From contig NC_080567.1 in assembly GCF_030253575.1 (NCBI RefSeq), forward strand, positions 36,485,501 to 36,549,500: a stretch of 64,000 bases of DNA. Direction: 5' to 3'. Origin of the DNA: Rhododendron vialii (taxonomy: Eukaryota > Streptophyta > Magnoliopsida > Ericales > Ericaceae). A program made the translations under genes and the position numbers. Positions 47,438 through 57,668 of the stretch are shown here, piece by piece. Position 1 is the first letter of the stretch; the number at the start of each line of letters is the position of its first letter. Under the pieces are notes generated by a model, which was given only the letters and a program-made list of their open reading frames with translations, made no database searches and was not told the origin of the DNA.

Positions 47438-48638
47438 GGGCGGTTGCAAACAAGCCGAACGAGCCAAGCCGAGCCGAGTTTTGTCGAGTTTGAGCTCGAC
47501 TCGTTTACTAAACGAGTCAAAAACTTGAGATCGAGCCTTAACGAGCCGAGCTTAGTCATTTACTAAACGAGTCTCTTTAATTGAGCCAAGCTTTTGTCGA
47601 ACGAGCCAAGCTCCACTCGGCTCGTTTACTAAATGAGTTGAAAACTCAAGCTTGAACTCGGCTCGTTTACTGAACGAGTCGAGCCGAGCCGAGCTCGCGA
47701 GCTGCTCGGTTCATTTACCGAACTTAGCCTACCTCCATTTGAAGTCCAAACCCCAAGGAAATAGGTTTAAAATAACATTAAAGATCTTTCCAGTGGCCAA
47801 TTTTTTTTTTCCTTGCAGAAGTAATTCAAGATAACTATTTTGAAAAGTCATTTCTTTGCAAACTAATTGTATAAAGATTGCTTAGAGGCCCTCAGTCCTA
47901 TTAAAATCGCGATCCTACCATGGTAAACTTCACTTCCCGATGAACGGTCAATGGGTAGGAAAGGTGATAACAAAGGGAATTATTTATATCCTTGAAGTCG
48001 ATATCAATTAAAGAGCTTATTTTGGCGTCGTTAACATCATTATCATTGGGGGTACATCCGGACCGAGCTTAGATAGTACAGATAATCAAAATTGAACTCC
48101 GGCATACGTATCTCTCTCCGTTTTCTCCTCATTGCTTCCTTGTTCTTGTTAGAATACTGACACCACAAGGCTTTGTTAAAAATAAGAACAAAAGAGAGAG
48201 GAATTGAGAGGCGACAGAGATTAACTGTGCTTTTCTATACGCATTTTCGTCAGATTAGTACTTTTTGATTCACTTGTGTGCAGCCATTCATCAGCATACA
48301 TGTTTACACTCTTTGAAAGAAAAACGGTGTGAGATAGAAGCACACAGAATCTATGCTGCCCCTGCTTAAGGAGCGCAAATTATCCGAGAGAGAGAGAGAG
48401 ATGATATTATACTTCAGTATCATAGTGTTGTTGGTTTACAGCAGGTCAACATAATCAAAATGGAGTAATATTAAGCAACTATAAAGCGACGATAAGGTAC
48501 CCAAAAATACCGAAAAGTACTCCTGCGATTTCAATTCTTTGCCTCTTATGAATCACAAGTAAATAGTCCATGCAGGTCCTTCAACGAGCAAGTCCTCGAG
48601 GAAATTTTGAATAAGAAATTGGTTGGCAGTAACTTTTT

Positions 48639-49101
48639 CTACAACATCCTTGGTGTTGGACATGGAGAAGTTGGAGGCTTTAAGTCCTCGTACCTGTTCA
48701 ACAAATCGGTGCAAGTCTATGTTTAGTACTTAAAATAAGGCAAACTACTGAAGCTGCCTATTGAACTTTGTCTCATTAAGTAGCGTTTGGATGTTAGACT
48801 CGTAAAAGGTAAGAGATTCTACTTCGTCCTTCCTTGTCTCTTCTTTTCCCTCACACAGTTCACTCTCTATAACTACCCTTCTACCCAAACGGGACTTATC
48901 GTAAGGCCACAACTACAAATTACTTACATGGCAAAAGGTGAAAGTGGCCTTGGTTTTGTTACATCGTGACGCTGTTCCTCCACTAGCTTTTCTGCAGGTA
49001 GAGCTTGAGCTATGTTGTTCACCACTGTAGACAATGGTGGCGGGATTGACCCGGAGGGTGCATTTGGAGATGATGATGTAGGGGGCCTTAGGTCATCGTA
49101 T
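48639..49101 (-). CDS. Intact extra TIC62 exon cassette (block B), possible alternative 3' end
   Basis: The penultimate-type exon 49101-48928 (174 bp) encodes YDDLRPPTSSSPNAPSGS through KPRPLSPFAM, with acceptor CTCAG and donor GTAAGT. The last-type exon 48693-48639 encodes YEDLKPPTSPCPTPRML and a stop. Both are phase 2 at their 5' ends, exactly like exons 12 and 13 of TIC62. If exon 13 at 50545 were skipped, splicing from 50779 to 49101 would stay in frame and add one FNR-binding repeat (about 585 aa). Whether it is transcribed cannot be seen from the DNA. The first repeat has PPTSS instead of PPTSP, a mild change. Confidence 0.55.
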
Positions 49102-49296
49102 CTGAGGACGTAAAAGCACATCACAGTACAGGGAAAGTTACGAAATGAAATGAGAAGACGTATCAAACTGACTTTGAGAATGCTTGTATTTTGCCATGTA
49201 GTAAGGGAATGCTACTAGTACATTTGAATACAAACTACAAACCAACTTTTCATAAAAGAAACTTCACTAACTTCATTGTTCGTTTTCATCATATTT

Positions 49297-50083
49297 TAGT
49301 ACTTTGAAAAACCTATTTATCGATATACAATTGGCCTTGAGCCGATTTAAAATGAGGAGGATACAAGGGTTTTACCGAAATAATTTATTTTTCGACCTCT
49401 AAGGGTAAAATGGTCATTTCGTTTAACATACAAATGATTTTGGATCAAAACTACTTCAGTTAGAAAGTAGATTGAACAAACTTTTTAACAATCTAAACCA
49501 CGCGCAAATTGGAGTTTCAGCTTGTCCAGGACAAGCGTGCAAAATTTGACTTGTTAAGCACCTTCAATGCGCCTCAGGCGCATGCTGATGCTCCTCGGGC
49601 GCACTCCATTGTGCCCGGGCGCATCCTTACAATTTAACAAGTGAAACCATTGCGCTCAGGCGCATCTTTACAATTTAACAAGTGAAACTTGCGCCTCGGG
49701 CGCATTTTGATGAGCCTCAAGCGCACTCCATTGCGCCGGGCAGCACATCCTTACAATTTAAGGAGTGAAACCATTGAGCTCAGGCGCATCTTTACAATTT
49801 GACAAGTGAAACTTGCGCCTCGGGCGCATTCTGATGCTCCTCAGGCGCACTCCGTTGCGCCCGGGCGCATCCTTACAATTTAACAAGTGAAACCATTGCG
49901 CTCAGGCGCACTCCATTGCGCTCAAGCGCAGCTTTACAATTTAACAAGTGCAACTTGCGCCTCAGGCGCACTCCATTGCGCCCGGGCGCATCCTTACAAA
50001 CTAACAACAAGTGAAACTTGCGCCTCAGGCACACTCCATTGCGCTCGGGCGCATTTTGATGCGCCTCAAGCGCACTCCATTGC
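49297..50083. mobile_element. Long-TIR element, right end missing (block B copy)
   Basis: Left arm and palindrome array as in the block A copy. The right arm is absent because the block B/C junction falls inside the array after GCACTCCATTGC. The array (about 49565-50083) is the longest of the three. Confidence 0.75.
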
Positions 50084-50193
50084 ATAAGGAGCGCAAATTA
50101 TCAGCATACATGTTTACACTCATTGAAAGAAAAACGGATGTAAGAAAGAAGCACACAGAATCTATGCTGGCCCTGCATAAGGAGCGCAAATTA

Positions 50194-50196
<3 letters not shown>

Positions 50197-50256
<60 letters not shown>
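50197..50256. repeat. (GA)30 microsatellite
   Basis: A 60-bp pure GA tract downstream of TIC62 exon 13. The same position in blocks A (about 44406) and B (about 48387) has only about 12-16 bp. Confidence 0.95.
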
Positions 50257-50262
<6 letters not shown>

Positions 50263-50490
50263 TATTCTTCAATATCACAGTGTTATTGGTTTACAGCAGG
50301 CCAACATAATGAAAATGAGTAATATTAAGCAACTATAAAGAGACGATAAGGTACCCAAAAATACCGAAAAGTACTCCTGCGATTTCAATTCTTTGCCTCT
50401 TATGAATCACAAGTAAATAGTCCGTGCAGGTCCTTCAATGAAAGTCCTCGAGGAAATTTTGAATAAGAAATCGGATGGCAGTAACTTTTT

Positions 50491-52095
50491 CTACAACTTC
50501 CTTGGTGTAGGACATGGAGAAGTTGGAGGCTTTAAGTCCTCGTACCTGTTCAACGAATCGGTGTAAGTCCATGTTTACTACTTAGAATAAGGTAAACTAC
50601 TGGAGCTCCCTATTGATCTTTGTCTCAATAAGTAGTGTTTGGATGTTAAACTCGTAAAAGGTAAGAGATTCTACTTCATCCTTCCTTATCTCTTCTTTTC
50701 CCTTCACGGTTCAGTCACTATAACTACCCTTCTACCCAAACGGGACTTATTGTAAGGCAACAACTACAAATTACTTACATGGCAAAAGGTGAGAGTGGCC
50801 TTGGTATTGTTACAGCATGACTCTGTTCATCCACCGGCTTTTCTGCAGGGAGAGCTTGAGCCACATTGTTCACCACTGTAGACAATGGTGGGGGGATTGA
50901 CCCGGAGGATGCATTTGGAGATGGTGATGTAGGAGGCCTTAGGTCATCGTATCTGAGGATGTAAAAGCACATAATGGCACAGGGAAAGTTATGAAATGAA
51001 ATGAGAAGAAGTATCAAACTGACTTTGAGACTGCTTGTATTTTGCCAAGTAGTAAGAGAATGCTACTAGTACATTTGAAGACAAACTACAAACCAGCTTT
51101 TCATAAATAAAACTTCACTAACTTCATTGTTCGTTTTCATCATATTTTAGTACTTTGAAAAACCTATTTATCGATATACAATTGGCCTTGAGCCTATTTA
51201 AAATGAGGAGGATACAAGGGTTATACCGAAATAATTTGTTTTTCGACCTTTAAGGGTAAAATGGTCATTTCCTTTAACATACAAATGATTTTGGATCAAA
51301 ATTACTTCAGTTAGAAAGTAGATTGAACAAGCTTTTAACAGTCTAAACCACGCGCAAATTGGAGTTTCAGCGTGTCCGGGACAAGCGTGCAAAATTTGAC
51401 TTGTTAAGCACCTTCAATGCGCCTCAGGCCCATGCTGATGCTCCTCAGGCGCACTCCATTGCGCCCGGGCACATCCTTACAATTTAGCAGCAATTGCAAC
51501 TTGCGCCTGAGGCGCACTCCATTGCGCTCGGGCGCATCTTTACAATTTAACAAGAAGTGAAACTTGAGCCTCGGGCGCATGCTGATGCGCCTCAAGCGCA
51601 CTCCATCGCGCCAGGGCGCATCCATACAATTTAACAAGAAGCGAAACTTTGTGGGCTTGACACGGAACCCAAAATCTGATTTGCGCATGGTTTGGACAAT
51701 TAAAAAGCTTGTTCAATCTACTTTCTAATTCAAGTTGTGGGGGACCCAAAATGAATTATACATAAAAAGAGGTGACCATTTTACCCTCAGTGGGTCAAAA
51801 AATAATTCATTTCTGTAAAACGCTTGCAACTCCCTCATTTTAAATTGGATCAAGAATTACTATATGCCGGATAAATAGGGTTTTTAAAGTACTATAAGAT
51901 AATGGAATGCACCTATGAGCATATTTAGCTTTATGTCATGAAAAGTGGGTAGAAAGGAGAACATTATAAAAATCTCTATAGCCAACATGGATAAAAACAC
52001 ATTTTATGTTACATTTGGAGCTCAAATCCCTCGTTCTAAGCTATTTCGTCATTGTTTAGGTGCTTCTCTTACAAATCCAGTTAACTTGTGATGGA

Positions 52096-52180
<85 letters not shown>

Positions 52181-55100
52181 ATAGCTATTAAGCTGCCAAC
52201 TGTTTTAGAGGCGCAACGTTCAAGAAAACAGAAGTTAGTACAATGCAGAAAAAGAAATAAAGAAGATACTGACAAATCAATGCAGAAAAACAAATTACAA
52301 ACTATTAGCAAAAGACATATGATTTCAACTAAATGATATCTGCCCTCATTGCTACCATTAGCATCTGCAATGATAGGCTTCCACAGGGCTTCAATGTGAT
52401 CAATGTTTCTCACTCCACCAGATGGGCTCTAATAATTACGAATATGAATATTAATGATACGAGTGTGTGTGATAATTTCTTGCAGCATTTGTGCATGTCT
52501 ATCTGTTAAACACTTAATCCAACTAATGGATTGAATGCTTCATAAACGAATCACGTTGGAGTTCATGTATCCAGTTGAGAGAGTTGAACACAGAAGACAA
52601 GCAAATCACCGATAAAGAGGATAAGGTTTACAAATGAACTTACCTTGCATATGGGGACAAAGGACTTTCTTTCTTCAGTTCTGTCGGGACAGGAACTTTT
52701 TCAGTTGCAGTGCTTGGGGGTTCTGGAATGTTCATTTGCGCAGAAGGGGGAGACTCCAACGCTGCTGGAATGGGCTCCACTTTGTTTGCTTGAACAGCGC
52801 CAGCAGAAGTGCTGGGAGTTGGAGTAGGAGATGTGGGTGGCTTCAAATCCTCATAGCTTTGGAAAAGGGACAGGCCAAGAAAAAGAAAGCATGAACAGAG
52901 GTACAATTAATTTTGTCGGCGGACATGCATTTAGCCCCAGACATACTAGAATAAGATGGCTCACATAACATATGGAGAAAGCGACATTTTTGCCTTTTCT
53001 TTCGCTGCGGCAGGTTCTTTCTCAACAGGAGTGCTTGAAGGCTCGGATACAACAGTCTTAGAAACTGAAGACTGAGGCAAACCTGCAGTATCAAGTTCCT
53101 GATAAAACCCCAAAGCATATTCTTGTCAAGTTATGTTAGGCAATTAGCTTCAACAAAAGTCTCAAAACTCATATTTTATTCGTAAACGTCTCAAAAGTTT
53201 CAACAGCACTAAATACCTTCTGTGGTTTAACTTCAACACGCTGAGATGGAATCTTCATAAGTAGCTCCCCCATGGGAGTCAATGGCGCAGTTGTTTCTGC
53301 AATTACTTCAACCACCTTACAGTATGAAAGGCTACGGTTCTTGGCCATAAAGGCCATCAGTTCCGCTACCTGCATGTATTCACAAAAAGATTTTCTCTGA
53401 TGGCTAGGTTCCAAGTCTCTTTAATGTGTAAGGTAGAAAAGACAGTGTTTGATTTCCCTCATTATTATAATGGCGAACTAGATTGCGCATATCAACTTGA
53501 CGAATACCTTTTAACATCTGAGTCACTGATCAAGTAAATTGTAATTCATCATGATTATAGTTACAAATCCAACGTAATCAGATACTCACTATTGGTTGAA
53601 GTGTTGAAAAGACCAGATGAGTACAACCGCTAACATATACATATCTACCAATATCCCCTGACAGATCAACTAGAAAATATGACCAATGCTGAAGTAGCAT
53701 TTCATTTCGTTGAATCATTTGTTCTTTCATTCCTTCAATCCTCTATATTGTAAGGCTAAGGCCCATAGGAGGATGCGATGGCAATTTGAGTAGTGAAACT
53801 AATAGGGCATCAAATACACATGCTTCAGAAGAAAAGGCTTGACATATTCAGAAAACAGATTTACTGGAAGAAAACCTGAAGGTTTGACACTTGACCACCA
53901 AATAAGGTGTCTTCGTTTGAAAGACTGATGTTGTGAGTTTCCTTGTAAGCATCAGTAGGTCGCTCCATCCCTCCGGGCCTCACTATCTGCAGTATAACAT
54001 GATAACAACAAAAGACCGTATTTTAGGTCAATACATCCAAAACCCTGTGTTCGTTAATTTGTCTAATGCAGAATCATGAGAACTCACAGAGTAAGGGAGA
54101 CCACTGGCTAGAAGTGCTTCTTCTGCCTTCCTTTTCCAAATCAGGACTCCCCAAAACAAGCTTTAGCAGCAGAAGAAAAGGATAGGAAACTCTATTGTTA
54201 GAAACTAAGTTATTTGTATTTGTCAAATAGAAAAATGTCTTGCAAACCAGAAGATTCGTGACTTACTTCAAAATTGCTGCAGGAAATCCAAACTTTTTTG
54301 TTCCCAGAGATGTAAGCAAAATGAAGTGATTAACTTTCGCAGTAGTTGCTGCACATTTGAAAAGGATTGCTATATTTCTGGAATAGTGGATCTAACTAGA
54401 ACAAAAACTTGCTCCATTCAAAATTAAGGAAATTTCAACCTTTCAGGTAAAATCATTCAACATTTCATGCCCTTTCTGTCTCCACTAATGAAAGAAGTTT
54501 AAAAAAACGAATATAGCCAGATTTGAATAAGGGTATGAAGATGATGGTGGTGATGAATCTGATAGTTATGAGGATAAGCACTTGATAGATCAAGCCTGAG
54601 CTCAGCATGTCATGTCAGATACGATACAATGAACCAAACAATGGCGTAAGTTCAAGGTCATGAGCGGGCGTTTCGAACATCTATCATGGCTTATTTAAGC
54701 TACTGGTTCTCAACATCACAGATGTTAGGGAGCTGATAAGAATAACCATTAGCAGGCTAGCCACAATCCTTAAACTACTTGAGACAATATAAATAAAAAA
54801 ACAGGAGATACTTGTTGAAACCATACTTTTCACAGCTTCTATCTCTCATTTCAATTTTAAATATCCCAAATTCTAAGTGTTTTTTACCTGCGTCGACAAG
54901 GTTTTTTGTAGCCTGATAGTCAATCCGGTATGGTCCAGTGATATCAAAAACCTCCTTCTCGCTGGCTCCAATGCAGCATATAACGACTGAAGCATTGCCT
55001 AATGCTGGCACAATCGGATCCTTCTCCAAGTCACACTCTACAATTTCAAGCTTCTCTATAGCTGGGCTAAAGACCAAAGAAATCCTGTTATTTGCCATCC

Positions 55101-55863
55101 AAGTAAACCTCAACAAATAATAGTTAGTGATCCAAACAGTTCATTTTTATCACAGAGATGAAAAAGACGCAGTAAAAATATCGGAAAAAAGAGCTTTGAA
55201 AGCTTTACTTTCTTACGTTTAGTTCCATCACTTCCAGCCTCATCACCGAGCTTCATCTGCTGAACACTCTGTAGATATAAACACACAATTTAGTTCAACA
55301 TTGCAGTGCAAAAACAATGCACTTTATCATAAACCAAACTCCTTACTTGCAAAAGAGATTCAGCCCTCTTAGCACTTCGGACACCAGCTCTAACTTTGAA
55401 ACCCAGTTTCAAAAGCTCCCTGCGAAATGACTCCTCAGCAAAAAGAATTAAACAAACTGCAAGGCCATTCTATAGGTTCACTTTATTGTAAAGGTAGTAA
55501 CTATAGAATGTAACCTTACGGTCCGTGACCCAACTTTTCCAGTAGCACCAGCAACAAATACAAGATTGTCATCTTTTGAATTGGCATTCTTTGGAACTGC
55601 TTCAACAGCCTTTGAGCTAAATTTTGTAGCGCCTAACACGTAGTCACAGACATGCATTACATACAGGAACATTTGTAGCATGATGCTGCTTAGCTATATA
55701 AAGACTAATCTTTGAAAGCCCTTTTCTGTAAAAACAAAGACTAATCTTTTCATTGATTCCTGGAACATTTGGGAAAAAGAACTAAATCCTCGGCTAATCA
55801 GAACAACTCTTCTTGAACTTTTGTTCTAGTTTTAGAAATTTCAATGAGATTCACACATTGCAT

Positions 55864-55894
<31 letters not shown>

Positions 55895-56090
55895 GGGGAA
55901 GACAAGACATTGCGGTACCTGAAGTTTGAGCTCTGAAACCAGAGAATTTGAGCTTTGTGGCATTTGGGTACCCCTTACAATTGGGAATCTTGATCACTTG
56001 ACCACCCACAAACTGTTTCTCTTTCAAACCAACTTGGGTAAGAGCGGAGGGTATGCGTGTCATGCTGTTTGGTTGGAAACGAAGCTCCAT
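50491..56090 (-). CDS. TIC62: TIC62, plastid NAD(P)-binding FNR anchor
   Basis: TIC62 is a chloroplast protein with an N-terminal extended-SDR fold that binds NADPH and a C-terminal series of Ser/Pro repeats that bind ferredoxin-NADP(H) oxidoreductase; it shuttles between envelope, stroma and thylakoid. The 13 exons are 56090-55919, 55632-55515, 55419-55347, 55268-55217, 55061-54888, 54348-54267, 54160-54088, 53986-53876, 53369-53217, 53098-52965, 52856-52644, 50952-50779 and 50545-50491. The phases agree throughout: 1584 nt, 527 aa (pea about 534). Features are a transit-peptide-like N-terminus, GATGKVG at 86-92, VEKLEIVECDLEK-type strand (IEKLEIVECDLEK), ITGPYRIDYQATKNLVDA, and IVRPGGMERPTDAYKE. 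FNR-binding repeats at about 377-391, 448-462 and 506-520 (SPYV-I-YEDLKPPTSP type) each straddle an intron. A CT tract ends 12 bp before the ATG. Confidence 0.94.
51148..51894. mobile_element. Long-TIR element with GC palindrome array (block C copy, TIC62 intron 11)
   Basis: Complete copy with both arms and a short array (about 51415-51640). It lies in the TIC62 intron between exons 11 and 12, about 195 bp upstream of exon 12 in the gene direction. Confidence 0.78.
52099..52178. repeat. (TC)40 microsatellite in TIC62 intron 11
   Basis: An 80-bp pure tract. The homologous tract in block A (46519-46538) is only about 20 bp. Confidence 0.95.
55864..55893. repeat. 30-nt poly-G run in TIC62 intron 1
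   Basis: Thirty consecutive G on the + strand, then T and four more G, about 25 bp downstream of the exon 1 donor on the coding strand (where it reads as poly-C). Confidence 0.95.
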
Positions 56091-57668
56091 TGCTAGGATC
56101 CGAGAGAGAGAGAGAGAGAGAGGGTTCAATCTTGTGGTAGTTTACAATTTAGCTGTTGTTGCTGCACCTCCACTCCATGTAGATATGATGGACCCCGCTG
56201 GAAAAAGGTTCCACCGTGAGACTGGTGGCCACAACCGTGCAACAAAATCACCACATTATTCTCCGTAAATCCTACCACATTTTTCTGTGTGAGGGGGAAT
56301 TTCAATTCGGAAGTAGTACTAGTAACAGATTTAACGCCCCGGTTCGCTTGGCACATCCGTGTCGTCTAATATATTTTTGGACAACTCGGATTGAAACCCT
56401 TTTTCTTCTCTCACCCCAACACTTTCTCTCTCCAAATTCAAGCTGTTCAAAAACGCAATTGACGACTCAGATGCGCCGACCGAACATCACATGATACCCG
56501 CTCGGTATTGAAAAATTTTCCCGGTTCCCGAACATGAAAATTCGGTCTCACCCGTATATATAGTGTTTGCTTGCATTTTCGCACCAAAATTGGGATGGGA
56601 TAGCTTTTAAAATTCTGCAATGTATATGAAATTTTCATAATCTTGAAACTTCTACTAATATCTTTCTCCTCCTATTTATCTTGTTTTGGAAAGCAAGATA
56701 CTCTACTACTCCTATAAGAGAATCTCACAATGTAATGTATTACGTGGGTGTTTGCTAAAAATTATTTTAATAAATTTTTATATTCTAACTTCTAAAAATC
56801 AATTAAATATGTTTGTCAAAAGTTTTACATAACTAATTTTTAGAGTTTTGAGAACTTGAAAAATAAAAATTCTAAAATTGGGTTTGGATAACTTTTGAAA
56901 TTCTGCAACACAAATTCTCAAGAAATAAATGAAATTCTCATAATCTCGCAACTATAACAAACAAATTTCTCGACTTCAACCAAAATCTAAAATCTGCGGT
57001 AGAATCTAAAGCTAAAATCTAAAATATAGCTTCCACACCTTCCAAAAAGGATAAAATTTGTTTAGTGATTTCACAATATGTACATCTCAAAGATTTCCAA
57101 TTCAAATTAAAGTTGATGCTCTTTTATTTAATTGATAAATTAAGACTTTAATTTGACGCTCTTCAAAGATAAGATATTCCAGTTCCCAAGATTAGTCGAG
57201 ATAAGCGTAAGCTGGCTCCAACACTGGATTATAAAAAATGTAAGATATTCTGGCAATTGTATTCATTTTATCTTCAATGGAAGACTCGTAGTATTAAATT
57301 TTCATTATTCATCTATAGTACATAATACAAGGGTGTAAGGTCCATCTATAATTAACAAAAGATAAGTTGTCGTAACGGTTAAGATTACTTTGATCTAATA
57401 GTTTAGGCTCATTCTCCTCCTTTCAGTAAAATGCTCACACTATTTGCACATATTACACAATTACCTTGTAGATTTATTTACTCCTAACAACTGTACATTA
57501 ATGTCTCTATGATTTTTCAAAAAAATAAAAAGAGAAAAGAATACTAAAACTTTCTAGATTCTCTCCCTCTATGTGCTAATTTGAAGAATATATATGAGCA
57601 TTCTGGGGGCACAAAAAGACACTCCATCTCAACCATTAAAACCAATGGTTGAGATTAAAAGTTCATAA
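56091..57668. other. TIC62 promoter side and AT-rich intergenic DNA
   Basis: The GA tract at 56101-56122 lies in the TIC62 leader. Beyond it is AT-rich DNA without a supported gene or a defined element. Reading frames are short and unrecognised. Confidence 0.5.

Larger units (their letters stand above)
47438..50083. repeat. Duplication block B of the TIC62 3' region
   Basis: Starts at a GAGCC-type element (47438-47730) like block A. It contains intact copies of the last two TIC62 exons and the left part of the long-TIR element, and is cut off inside the palindrome array at about 50083, where block C begins. Confidence 0.85.
50103..52317. repeat. Duplication block C (TIC62 exons 12-13 and flanking introns)
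   Basis: The copy attached to the rest of TIC62. It shares 44308-46672 of block A. Its left junction shows GCATAAGGAGCGCAAATTATC twice, at about 50083-50103 and 50175-50195, consistent with a microhomology or template-switch join. Confidence 0.8.

Noticed and set aside
48924..51017. Two separate small genes (80-aa frames ending LSPFAM)
   Set aside because: They are TIC62-type exons with splice sites on both sides. The residues before YDDL are intron translation.
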